This document shows, piece by piece, positions 42,563 to 51,007 of a DNA stretch of 64,000 bases. Position 1 is the first letter of the stretch, and each line of letters begins with the position of its first letter. Made by a program: the position numbers and the translations under genes. This DNA is from CAWBJO01 sp963789175 (GTDB lineage: Bacteria; Pseudomonadota; Alphaproteobacteria; Rhizobiales; Aestuariivirgaceae), in NCBI GenBank assembly GCA_963789175.1, contig CAWBJO010000002.1:1-64000 (forward strand), read 5' to 3'. A model generated the notes under the pieces. It worked only from the letters and a program-made list of their open reading frames with translations. It did no database searches and was not told the DNA's origin.

Positions 42563-43118
42563 TCGGCGGCAATGGCGATCGTAACGATTGCCTGGTTGGT
42601 ACATTTTGCGATCTGTCCTGATCCGGCGGGCCCCACATAGGTCGGGCGTCCCATGGTGGAAAGGACTGGTGTCGACTTTTCGAAGTCTTCGGCGTCGCCG
42701 CCAACCATTATGGCAAGTGTTCCCTGGTCGGCACCGCTCGTGCCACCCGACACGGGAGAATCGAGATGACGAATTCCAAGTTTCTTCAGTTGCAAAAAAT
42801 GCTCTTTCGCGGCGGCGGGTGGGATCGAGCTCATGTCGATGACCAATGAACCAGGCCTTATCGCTTTTAGTGCTTCGGGCGAAAGTAGGACTTCCTCCAC
42901 GACCTTGTTGTTCAGAAGCATTGTGATGATGATATCTGCACCTTCGACGGTAGATGTCGGCGTGGAACAGATGGTGGCTCCAAGTGCTCTAAGCGCCTTG
43001 CCTTCTCAGGAGTACGATTCCAAACCGAGAGCTTGATGCCCTTTCGAAGCATGTTCCTCGCCATCGGCAGGCCCATTAATCCGGTACCCAGGAAGGCGAT
43101 GGTCGGTCTTTCTGTCAT
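42563..43118 (-). pseudogene. 3-hydroxyisobutyrate-dehydrogenase-like, frameshifted and truncated
   Basis: The N-terminus (PTIAFLGTGLMGLPMARNML, VWNRTPEKA) is a Rossmann fold of the beta-hydroxyacid dehydrogenase family. A one-base loss near 43001 shifts the frame; the continuation GATICSTPTSTVEGADIIITMLLNN and DSPVSGGTSGADQGTLAIMVGG with the catalytic Lys in GSGQIAKCTNQAIV is in another frame. The C-terminal half is gone, replaced by the DapA-like remnant. Its start overlaps the amidase stop (ATGA), so it once belonged to one operon with it. Confidence 0.7.
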
Positions 43119-43984
43119 GCGCGTTCCTTAGATGAAGAATCTCTGGCAACAGGGGGGAGGGGGAAGCCACCCAACATGTCCTCAACGAGCTGAGCGAATT
43201 TAAGGGTTGTTCTGTCGTTGAGGTAATCACCAACGATCTGAATCCCAACGGGGACGCTCTCTACGAATCTGCCTATCGGGACAACAGTGGATGGCAGTTT
43301 GGGAAGAGTGATGAGACCTGGCCAATTCAGGAGATCGAGATAGGGGATATCCTTAGAGCCAACTTTTACCGTTCGAGAAAGCTGTTCGACGTGGTCAACA
43401 CCGGTCGTATTGTGCGGAAACGCAGCGCAGGCGATCACCGGGCAAAGCAAAATATCGTAGTTCTGGAAAAAGTCATGCCATGCCAGTCGAATGTGCTCTC
43501 GCCTTTCGACAAGGCGATTCCAGTCGCGCAAAGTCTGGGCGCTTCCGCGTCCAATTCGGGCGTTCCAGTTCTTATCTGTCGGCCCAAAATTCCGGGCACT
43601 GGCGACGTAAGTCTCAAACTGTTCGTCCGTCAGGCCTCCACTCCACATTCCGAACATGGTGGCGGCAAAGATTTCATTGCTGGCATCGGGGTCGATATCG
43701 GGGTGAGCCACAGTAATTCACACACCCTGCCGACGAAGGTCGTCTGCAAAACTGTCAATTGCGTCCATGTACACCGGATCTAGAGGGAAGTGGTTGTCAT
43801 CGTTCCAGATCGCGATGCGAAATTCATCAATCTGAGTCTGTCTCGCTGCAGGAAGCTTCCACTGCTTGCCTTTTCGGTCATGTTCGCCAGGTGTCGCAAT
43901 GACGTCGAAAACAATCTCTAGATCATAGGCGCTACGGGCGAGCGGCCCTGCTGCAGCCAAGTGTACCCCTAGATGTGTGTGCAA
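43115..43984 (-). pseudogene. Amidase-signature protein, N-terminus lost and a nonsense codon
   Basis: Residues resembling the central and C-terminal amidase domain are clear: HLGVHLAAAGPLARSAYDLE, VIATPGEHDRKGK, then after an in-frame TGA (43718-43720) VAHPDIDPDASNEIF, YDILLCPVIACAAFPHN and VPVGIQIVGDYLNDRTTL. The TGA probably derives from CGA by one transition. The N-terminal third with the catalytic Lys and Ser-cisSer-Ser motif is missing; the frame fades near 44030 beside the end of an ABC permease gene. The enzyme cannot be active. Confidence 0.72.
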
Positions 43985-44044
43985 AACGGCTTGGAGATTC
44001 CTGGGGCCTTTTTCACCAGAACTCTCGTCAACAATCCTTGGAAG

Positions 44045-44938
44045 CTATTCCTTGACTGCGCCTGTCAGCGAAGCGACGTAATGCTCGACGAAGAACGAGT
44101 AGAAGATAGCCACGGGAAGGGAACCGAGAAGCGCTCCGGCCATGAGCGAACCCCAATGATAAACGTCGCCCTCCACCAGCTGGGTGAGGACTCCCACCGG
44201 GACGGTTTTTTGCTCGGTCGAGGAGATGAATGCCAGAGCGTATATGAACTCGTTCCACGACAGGGTGAATGCGAAGATGCCGGCGGAGATCAAGCCGGGC
44301 ACGGCGAGTGGCAGCGTGATCTTCCTTAGGATCTGGATGCGCGTCGCGCCGTCGATCAAGGCGCATTCCTCGAGTTCATAGGGGATGCTCTTAAAGTAGC
44401 CCATCAGCAGCCAGGTGCAGAAGGGGATGAGAAACGTCGGGTAGGTGAGAATGAGCGCCAGGCTCGTGTCGTAAATCCCAAGACCGTAGACCATGGTCGC
44501 AAGCGGAATGAACAGGATGCTCGGCGGAACCAGATAGGCGAGAAAGATCAGCAAGCCCACGGTTTGAGCACCCCTGAAGCGCAACCGCGTGATGGCATAA
44601 GCGGCAAGCACGCTGGCGAAGATCGATAGGAACGTTGCAGAAACCGCGACGATCATCGTGTTGAGCAGCCACCGAGGATAGTCGGTATCAAACAGCAACT
44701 TGTTGACGTTGGCGAGAGTTGGGCTGTCGATCCAGAACGGATTGTGGTCAGAATAGTTGTAGAGCTCGCCGTTGGGTTTGAAGGTCGTCACTCCCATCCA
44801 GTAGAACGGGAACAGGAGCACGACGACGAAAATGGCGAGCGGGATGTACACCGTCACAATCCGCTTCGGTAATTTCTCCAGATAACTCATGCCGCCGGCA
44901 TCGGCGAGGACCTGTCCGGACTTGGCGAGATCAGTCAT
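44045..44938 (-). CDS. Carbohydrate ABC transporter permease, MalG-like
   Basis: ATG 44938 (MTDLAKSGQVLAD) overlaps the end of the first permease by eight bases. The 297-residue protein has six membrane segments (VYIPLAIFVVVLLFPFYWM first) and the EAA loop EECALIDGATRIQILRKITLPLA. It pairs with the upstream permease in a CUT1-type importer. It is the last gene of the operon and is followed directly by the amidase remnant. Confidence 0.9.
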   Translation of the reverse strand: MTDLAKSGQVLADAGGMSYLEKLPKRIVTVYIPLAIFVVVLLFPFYWMGVTTFKPNGELYNYSDHNPFWIDSPTLANVNKLLFDTDYPRWLLNTMIVAVSATFLSIFASVLAAYAITRLRFRGAQTVGLLIFLAYLVPPSILFIPLATMVYGLGIYDTSLALILTYPTFLIPFCTWLLMGYFKSIPYELEECALIDGATRIQILRKITLPLAVPGLISAGIFAFTLSWNEFIYALAFISSTEQKTVPVGVLTQLVEGDVYHWGSLMAGALLGSLPVAIFYSFFVEHYVASLTGAVKE

Positions 44939-45866
44939 CGACTGCTCCCTGCTGCCATTTGCGGCGCTGAAGGCCATAGTAGCTGAAGACTGTCGCAGCG
45001 ATCAGAAACGGAATCATTGCCGTGGCGATGGCAGCGCCCTGTCCCAGATCCCCGCCGGGGATGGCCCTTTGGAACGCGAGCGTCGCCATCAGATGCGTTG
45101 CATTCAGCGGCCCGCCGCGCGTGATGGCGTATATCAGCTGGAAGTCGGTGAAGGTGAACAGCACCGAGAAGGTCAGGACCACGGCCAGTATGGGCATGAG
45201 TAGAGGCGCCGTGACGAACCGGAATCGTTGCCATGAATTTGCCCCATCGAGTGCCGCCGCCTCGTATAGCGAAGGCGAAATGGTCTGCAGCCCGGCAAGC
45301 AGGCAGATTGCAACGAAAGGAATCCCCCGCCAGACATTGGCGACGATGACTGACCAGCGTGCATTCCAGGGAATGCCGAGGAAGTCGATGAAATTGTCGA
45401 TCAGGCCCATCTCGCGCAGCAGCCACGAGACAATCGAGAACTGCGGATCGTAGATCCACCAGAAAGCGATCGCCGACAGGACGGTCGGCACGATATAGGG
45501 CAGAAGCACGATGGCCCGTATGAAGGCCTTGAACGGAAGGGCGTTGTTGAGAATTAGCGCAAGCCAGAGCCCGAGCGCGAATTTCGCGATCGTCGCCACG
45601 ATCGTGTAGACGAGTGTGTTGAACACAGACAGCCAGAACACCTCGTCGTCGAAAAGCGACAAATAGTTCTCGAGGCCGATATAGACGCCGGGTCGACCGA
45701 TTCGCACATCCGTAAACCCCATCCAGATTCCGAGGCCGAGAGGATATGTGAGGAAGAGCAGGAGAATTGAGGCTGCCGGCAACATGAAAAGCACCGACAG
45801 CACTGTCCGGTTGTCAAGCAGCTGCGGCAGATTCCAGTCAGGCCGCGAAAGCACTCGGGCAGACAT
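44931..45866 (-). CDS. Carbohydrate ABC transporter permease, MalF-like
   Basis: The 311-residue protein has six membrane segments (VLFMLPAASILLLFLTYPLGLGIW first) and the EAA loop EAAALDGANSWQRFRFVTAPLLMP. It forms a heterodimer with the following permease. A strong inverted repeat lies between the binding-protein stop and this start. Confidence 0.9.
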   Translation of the reverse strand: MSARVLSRPDWNLPQLLDNRTVLSVLFMLPAASILLLFLTYPLGLGIWMGFTDVRIGRPGVYIGLENYLSLFDDEVFWLSVFNTLVYTIVATIAKFALGLWLALILNNALPFKAFIRAIVLLPYIVPTVLSAIAFWWIYDPQFSIVSWLLREMGLIDNFIDFLGIPWNARWSVIVANVWRGIPFVAICLLAGLQTISPSLYEAAALDGANSWQRFRFVTAPLLMPILAVVLTFSVLFTFTDFQLIYAITRGGPLNATHLMATLAFQRAIPGGDLGQGAAIATAMIPFLIAATVFSYYGLQRRKWQQGAVDD

Positions 45867-45894
45867 GCAGCGTCGCTCCAGCTTTGCAGATATC

Positions 45895-45936
45895 GGCCCG
45901 CGCTCTCGATCAATAATCTGGGCTTGAGCGCGGGCC
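45895..45936 (-). other. Inverted repeat after the binding-protein gene
   Basis: Arms GGCCCGCGCTC (45895-45905) and GAGCGCGGGCC (45926-45936), 11 bases, loop 20. It lies in the 84-bp gap downstream of the solute-binding gene and has no T-run. Confidence 0.65.
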
Positions 45937-45950
45937 TCTCGTCGGCAGCA

Positions 45951-47276
45951 TCACACCTTGTAATAGCGCTCGGCCCGCTTCTGCGCTTCCTCCGCCGCCT
46001 CCTGGGGCGTCTTGTTGCCGGATGCCGCTTGCGCCACCATGTTGACCATCACAAAGTCGGCCATCACGCCGGCCGATGCATAGCCCAGCGATCCGGCGTA
46101 GCCCGGCCACTGCATGTTGGCCATCAGATCGCGATACGGGGTGTGTTTCGGATCGATGGTCCAGATCGGGCTCTTTTCATAGGCGCGGAGCGGCTGGCTG
46201 AAATAGCCCAGTGACGCCTCCTGCCAGGGCACGTACTGCTCTTCCTCGAGCATGAAGCGAATGTAGTCCTTTGCGGCGTTCGGATACTGGGTATAGGCAA
46301 ATACCATCGCCGGAACGGTGAGGTGCAGCTCCGTCGGGCGACCGACGGGTCCAACCGGCAGGATCGCATGCCCGATATCTTCGACCAGCGCCTTGATCTT
46401 CTCTTCTTCGGAGTTCTTCGCCGCGTAGTAGACCGAGATGCCGTTGATCGTCCAAGAGATCTGCCCATCCAGGAACGCCTTGTTGTTGGACGGATCGAGC
46501 CAGGACAGGGTTCCGGGCACGAAGCTTTGGTAAAGCTGCTTCGCATATTCCAGCGCGGCGATTGTTTCCGGGCTGTTGATGACCACCTGGTCGTTCTCAT
46601 CCACCATCCGGCCGCCGAACGACCACACGAGCCAATGACACCAGGTATTGCCATCGCCGACCGCGTTGCCGAGCGCAAGGCCTCCGGGTTTACCCTTCGC
46701 AGCCAACGCCTGCGAGGCCTTGAGCATCCCGTCGAAATCGGCGGGCCATGCATCGAAGCCGGCCTCCTTGAGGGCTGAGATCCGATAGACGATCCGGGCC
46801 CCGGCGGCCCCGAGCGGTATGGAGATCCACTTGCCCTCACGCATCCCGAACTTTCGGCACACGTCGTACCAGCCGCCGTACTTCTTATCGAGATACTCGC
46901 CCAGATCGGTGAGATCGACAAGCTTTTCGGGATACTGATGTGCATCGTCATACCAGCCGTAGACGACATCCGGACCCTTGCCCACATTAGCGGCGACCGC
47001 CGACTTCGGGCGGAGGTCCTCCCAGCCCTGGCTCTCCACCTTGACCTGGACACCGGTCTCCTTCGTATACTTCTCCGTGTTCTCCAGCCATAGCTTTTCA
47101 TCGCCCGCCACGAACTTGGCCGGACGGAGAACCCGTAGTGTCGCACCTTGTTCCGGTTTCAGGTCGAGCGTCGGCGTTTGTGCACGTGCCGGCAAACCCA
47201 TGCTCCGGCCAACCGTTGCACCGGCCAGCGCCACGGCGCCGAGCTTAAGTGAGTCACGTCTGGTGATTTTCCTCAT
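45951..47276 (-). CDS. ABC transporter extracellular solute-binding protein (sugar type)
   Basis: A 441-residue family 1 binding protein with a Tat signal (TRRDSLKLGAVALAGATVG) cleaved near PARAQ. Typical features are LRVLRPAKFVAGDEKLWLE, KSAVAANVGKGPDVVYGW, NGISVYYAAKN and FMLEEEQYVPWQEAS. It is preceded by the ATPase gene (20-bp gap) and followed by the permeases. The ligand is probably a sugar or polyol; not determinable. Confidence 0.9.
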   Translation of the reverse strand: MRKITRRDSLKLGAVALAGATVGRSMGLPARAQTPTLDLKPEQGATLRVLRPAKFVAGDEKLWLENTEKYTKETGVQVKVESQGWEDLRPKSAVAANVGKGPDVVYGWYDDAHQYPEKLVDLTDLGEYLDKKYGGWYDVCRKFGMREGKWISIPLGAAGARIVYRISALKEAGFDAWPADFDGMLKASQALAAKGKPGGLALGNAVGDGNTWCHWLVWSFGGRMVDENDQVVINSPETIAALEYAKQLYQSFVPGTLSWLDPSNNKAFLDGQISWTINGISVYYAAKNSEEEKIKALVEDIGHAILPVGPVGRPTELHLTVPAMVFAYTQYPNAAKDYIRFMLEEEQYVPWQEASLGYFSQPLRAYEKSPIWTIDPKHTPYRDLMANMQWPGYAGSLGYASAGVMADFVMVNMVAQAASGNKTPQEAAEEAQKRAERYYKV

Positions 47277-47296
47277 CGATTTCCTCCACGAGTCTT

Positions 47297-48379
47297 CTAT
47301 TGCCGGCTTGAATGCATCAGGTTAATACCCGTCTGCGCATCGAAAAGGTGAACGCTATTAAGGCGGGGCGCAAGGGCGATGCGTTCTCCCGGTCTGAAAC
47401 CATAGCGCTCCGAGAAGGCACCGCAAATCTTCTGCTTGCCGACCCATGCGAAGACCAGCGTATCATCGCCGGTCGGCTCGACGACTTCGACGGTCGCATC
47501 GACCCCCCTGTCGGTGTCGACGGCAAGATGGCCGGGGCGAATGCCGTATACGAGCTGCTGTCCTTCCTGGCCGGGCGACTGTCGCGGCAACGGCAGCCGT
47601 ATACCGTCTTCGGTCTCGACATAAGGTGCGCCGCCAGCTCGAAACCGGCCGGGGATCAGGTTCATTGCAGGCGACCCGATAAAGGCGGCGACGAAGAGGT
47701 TGCACGGTCGATCATAGACCTCGAGCGGTGGCCCTGCTTGTTCGATCCGCCCGTCGCGCATGATCACGATCTTGTCTGCCATCGTCATGGCTTCGATCTG
47801 GTCATGGGTGACATAGACCGACGTGGATCCGAGGCGTTGGTGCAGCGCCTTGATTTCGGTGCGCATCTGCACCCGAAGTTGCGCGTCCAGGTTGGATAGC
47901 GGTTCGTCGAAAAGAAACACTTGTGGATCGCGTACGATCGCCCTGCCCATTGCGACGCGTTGCCGCTGACCACCCGACAGCTGGCGCGGGTATCGGTCGA
48001 GATAGCCGGTAAGGTCCAGGATCTCGGCAGCCCGCTGAACCTTCTCCTTGATGACTGCCGGGGCGACATTGGCTAGCATCAAGCTGAACGCCATGTTGTC
48101 GAAGACTGTCATATGTGGATAGAGGGCATAGTTCTGAAAAACCATCGCGACGTCGCGACTCTTGGGCGGAACGTCGTTGACGACCCGCCCGCCGATGACG
48201 ATTTCGCCGTTGCTTACCTGCTCCAACCCGGCGATCATCCGCAACAGGGTGGATTTGCCGCAGCCGGACGGCCCGAGCAGCACGACGAACGAACGGTCGT
48301 CGATCACGACGTCGATGCCATGCAAAACCTGCACGCTACCGAACCGCTTGACGACTGAGCGGACTTCGACCGTGGCCAT
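47297..48379 (-). CDS. Carbohydrate ABC transporter ATP-binding protein (MalK/UgpC type)
   Basis: The 360-residue protein has Walker A GPSGCGKST, signature LSGGQRQR, Walker B VFLFDEPLSNLD, switch His YVTHDQIEAMT and a C-terminal TOBE/OB regulatory domain with YGIRPGHLAV. It is the first gene of its operon, unusual in that the ATPase precedes the binding protein. It energises the CUT1 importer encoded downstream. Confidence 0.92.
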   Translation of the reverse strand: MATVEVRSVVKRFGSVQVLHGIDVVIDDRSFVVLLGPSGCGKSTLLRMIAGLEQVSNGEIVIGGRVVNDVPPKSRDVAMVFQNYALYPHMTVFDNMAFSLMLANVAPAVIKEKVQRAAEILDLTGYLDRYPRQLSGGQRQRVAMGRAIVRDPQVFLFDEPLSNLDAQLRVQMRTEIKALHQRLGSTSVYVTHDQIEAMTMADKIVIMRDGRIEQAGPPLEVYDRPCNLFVAAFIGSPAMNLIPGRFRAGGAPYVETEDGIRLPLPRQSPGQEGQQLVYGIRPGHLAVDTDRGVDATVEVVEPTGDDTLVFAWVGKQKICGAFSERYGFRPGERIALAPRLNSVHLFDAQTGINLMHSSRQ

Positions 48380-48670
48380 GCTCGCTTTTCCTCCCGTGCG
48401 GGCTCGACATCAAGACCGCAGTCGCCAAGAGTTACACGTCCGTACGTTGCCCCGGCCGGTCATTCGGATCAACCCTTCATAAGACAGAATTCTAACCGGT
48501 AGAGCGCCCGCCCGATGGCAGGTCGGGTCTGCCGGCAAAGTCGGCCAGGGGTGGTCGACGGAGCTTGTTTGTGATGCGCTTCACACAGTGCGGGCTGCCG
48601 TGATCTGGCACTTCGACTAAGTTATCGCGCTACTCCCAAATCCTTCGAACTCGTCAATGCCGTATCGAGT

Positions 48671-48769
48671 TGAGCGACGACCCGTCCTGAGGTAGGCTAT
48701 TGCCGCCTGACACAAGCGCCCAGAGGCAAGTCACGGCGCTCCCTATCCCCGATCGTCCTCACCAGGCGG
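48671..48769 (+). promoter_or_regulatory. Attenuator or riboswitch-like leader before a YdcZ-family transporter gene
   Basis: A TTGAGC / 17 bp / TAGGCT promoter-like pair begins near 48671. Downstream, CCGCCTG (48703-48709) can pair perfectly with CAGGCGG (48763-48769), closing a domain that contains the hairpin AGCGCC (48715-48720) / GGCGCT (48735-48740). The 3' strand of that outer stem overlaps the 3' arm of the intrinsic terminator at 48748-48781, so the two folds exclude each other. This is the layout of a transcription-controlling leader. I match it to no known class. The remainder of 48380-48670 holds nothing I recognise. Confidence 0.5.
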
Positions 48770-48781
48770 TCGGGTTTTTTT
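48748..48781 (+). terminator. Intrinsic terminator upstream of the YdcZ-like gene
   Basis: CCCGATCG (48748-48755) pairs with CGGTCGGG (48767-48774, one G-T pair), with an inner CCT/AGG extension and a CACC loop, followed by seven T (48775-48781). No plus-strand gene precedes it, but one starts 50 bp downstream, which favours attenuation. Confidence 0.75.
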
Positions 48782-48831
48782 AGCAGAATTGCCCTCATCG
48801 GTTTGGTGCATTCAACCGGGAAAAGACCACT

Positions 48832-49109
48832 ATGAGACTTTTGCCGTTCTACCTGCTCACCTTCGCCGCTGGTGTTAGCCTGACCGTTCAACAAGTCTTG
48901 AACGCAAACCTTCGGAGCCAAATCGGTTCACCGTGGTGGGCTGGCGTAACCAGTTACGTGGTTGGGCTGCTTGTGATGCTCGCAGTAGCGATCCCTATGG
49001 ACGGAGTGCGCGGGCTCGGATCGATGATTGGCCGCGTGGAAGGCTTTGTTTGGATCGGCGGCGCACTGGGGGCCTTTTCATTGCGACCGCAATCTTGATG
49101 GTTCCTCGG
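48832..49109 (+). pseudogene. YdcZ/DUF606 (DMT superfamily) transporter, frameshifted and truncated
   Basis: The start MRLLPFYLLTFAAGVSLTVQQVLNANL and LVMLAVAIPMDG match the first half of DUF606 transporters, which are small membrane proteins of about 140-150 residues. One T is missing near 49076: the frame reads GALGAFSL, while the next frame gives FIATAILMVPR, the conserved third segment. Homology ends near 49109, where sequence of an opposite-strand signal peptide begins. The gene has thus lost its second half. The leader upstream may be an orphaned control element. Confidence 0.65.
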
Positions 49110-49176
49110 CACCTGCACTGCAGGCCAGCAATGGAAGGGTAGCGGTCGCCAGCAAGCCCATTCGAAAGGTCGTCAT
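49078..49176 (-). pseudogene. Orphan secretion-signal fragment
   Basis: ATG 49176 follows GGAGG at ideal spacing and encodes MTTFRMGLLATATLPLLAC-SAGA, a signal peptide with a lipobox-like LLAC. After the junction near 49109 the frame continues nine residues and stops. It is the 5' end of a lost secreted-protein or lipoprotein gene. Confidence 0.5.
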
Positions 49177-49348
49177 TGGCAGCCTCCATTCATGTTCTCT
49201 GGCTGAACCGGAGCCACAGCGCGGTAGGCGGAACTATTCCGCGTCGAGCGTGCTGACTAGCTCCCTCTTCGTGCTCCAAAACCCAGTTCCTAGCCAAAAG
49301 ATTACAGGATCGACACCGGGGAACGGACCTGCACAGCTCTGCGGCCCT

Positions 49349-50833
49349 TCACGGCCCGTCCAGGCGCTGGTTGGACCCGCCGATCAGTCGTCCGGAACCG
49401 GGGAAGGTGCCGTGCCCTTCGACGAAGGAGCGCTTCCCGTTGACGAACACCTGTTTCACTCCGACTGCCGGTTGAGTGGGCGCCTCATAGGTTGCGCGAT
49501 CTATGATTGTCGAGGGGTCAAACACGACCAAATCGGCAAAATAGCGTGGCAGCAAGCGGCCGCGGTCCTTGAGCCGGAATACCTGGGCTGTAAGCCCGGT
49601 CATCTTACGAATGGCGGACCCCATCGAGAACAGGCCGAGCTCGCGAGAATACCGGCCGAGAACCCGAGGAAACGTTCCCCAGAGTCGAGGATGCGGATGC
49701 GAATCGTGCGGTAGGCCATCTGATCCGATCATCGCCAACTCGGAAGACATCACCCTGCGCACGTCCGCTTCATCCATCTGAAAGTATATGGCGCCGGCTG
49801 GGTCGAGCCGCGTCGCAGCCTCCATGAGGTCGCAATTCCACTCCGCCGCTATCGAGGCAAGGTCGCGACCTTTCATTTCCGGATGCGGGCGGGACCACGT
49901 GATCAGTATTCTGTACTCGTCGGTCACGAGATCGGTGCGGAGATTCGTCGATCCAGCATCGTATGGGTAGACATCGACATTGACCGGATGCGTGGCTGCC
50001 GCCTTCTGAAGCTTGGGAAGCGTCTCGATGGTGCGGCCCCAATTCGCAGGACCCGCGCACTTGTGATGCGAGATCACGAGCGGAATGCGGGCTCTTCTCG
50101 CCGTCTCCAGGGTCTCATCGATACTTTCAAGCACGTGGTCGAACTCGTCCCGCATATGAGTTGCGTAGACGCCTCCCATCTCCGCAAATCTCGCAGCAAT
50201 CCGCCCGACCTCATCGATGTCGGCTGCCGCATTCGGAGGATAGAAAAGGCCGGTGGAAAAGCCGATGGCACCTCTGCGCATGGCCTCTTCGGCCCGGACG
50301 AGCATCGCGGTCATCTCGGCGGGAGACGCTTTCAGCCGTACGTTGGTCATCGTGGCGAGCCTCAGCGCGGAATGACCGACCAGAGCTGCCACATTGACGC
50401 TCGGCCGAGCCTTTGAAACTGCGGCCGCATATGCGGCAAAAGTGGGAAACTCGTACGCCTCCGCGCCGCCGAGAAGGTTCATCGGCGGTGGGGGATCGTC
50501 GACGAAAGTCGCGGGGGCAAGCGAGATACCGCAATTTCCAACCACCACCGTCGTGACGCCCTGGCTGATCTTCGGCTCCATTGCCGGGGCGTCAAGTACG
50601 AACCGATCGTCATGGGTGTGAGCGTCGATGAAGCCGGGCGCGAGGGCCAGACCGGACAGATTCTCCTCTACCGCGCCGGCGCCGGATGGAATCGTACCAG
50701 TGGGGCCAACTTCAACGATGCTATCGCCCTCGACCGACAATTCCCCGGCGAAGGGCTCGCCGCCGCCCCCGTCGAAAATGAGCGCGTTCCGAAACACGTA
50801 GTCGCACGTTGTCCGTGGAGAGCTTTTCGACAT
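49349..50833 (-). CDS. N-acyl-D-amino-acid deacylase (D-aminoacylase) family amidohydrolase
   Basis: ATG 50833 (MSKSSPRTTCDYV) gives 494 residues; the longer upstream frame is arginine-rich and unlikely. Metal and catalytic residues are visible: PGFIDAHTHDDRFVL near residue 65, the Cys in VVGNCGISLAP typical of this family, His in VISHHKCAG and Asp in MIGSDGLPHDSHPHPR. It releases D-amino acids (or analogues) from N-acyl forms in the cytoplasm. It is divergent from the ABC operon starting at 51008, across 174 bp, and probably acts in the same pathway. Confidence 0.88.
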   Translation of the reverse strand: MSKSSPRTTCDYVFRNALIFDGGGGEPFAGELSVEGDSIVEVGPTGTIPSGAGAVEENLSGLALAPGFIDAHTHDDRFVLDAPAMEPKISQGVTTVVVGNCGISLAPATFVDDPPPPMNLLGGAEAYEFPTFAAYAAAVSKARPSVNVAALVGHSALRLATMTNVRLKASPAEMTAMLVRAEEAMRRGAIGFSTGLFYPPNAAADIDEVGRIAARFAEMGGVYATHMRDEFDHVLESIDETLETARRARIPLVISHHKCAGPANWGRTIETLPKLQKAAATHPVNVDVYPYDAGSTNLRTDLVTDEYRILITWSRPHPEMKGRDLASIAAEWNCDLMEAATRLDPAGAIYFQMDEADVRRVMSSELAMIGSDGLPHDSHPHPRLWGTFPRVLGRYSRELGLFSMGSAIRKMTGLTAQVFRLKDRGRLLPRYFADLVVFDPSTIIDRATYEAPTQPAVGVKQVFVNGKRSFVEGHGTFPGSGRLIGGSNQRLDGP

Positions 50834-51007
50834 TGTCGACCGTTCACTGCGGCCGCCCACCTCGGAGCGGGTCCGTCCCTCATCGACCCTTGCGCTACCC
50901 TTGCAGAGCCGATGTTTCTGTAACATGATTTCAAGAGGGAGGCCTGTTCGTCAAGGACAGCTCCAAGCCATCGTAGTGCAGGACTGCGTGAGGACGGCTG
51001 CCGGGCC

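Noticed and set aside
46124..47146. Open frame of 340 codons inside the solute-binding gene (same strand, other frame)
   Set aside because: The product is dominated by Arg and Ser with no fold-like pattern, typical of a shadow frame of the 45951-47276 gene.
48697..48921. Minus-strand frame across the attenuator-like leader
   Set aside because: It has no start signal or domain and would run through both the terminator hairpin and the transporter gene start.
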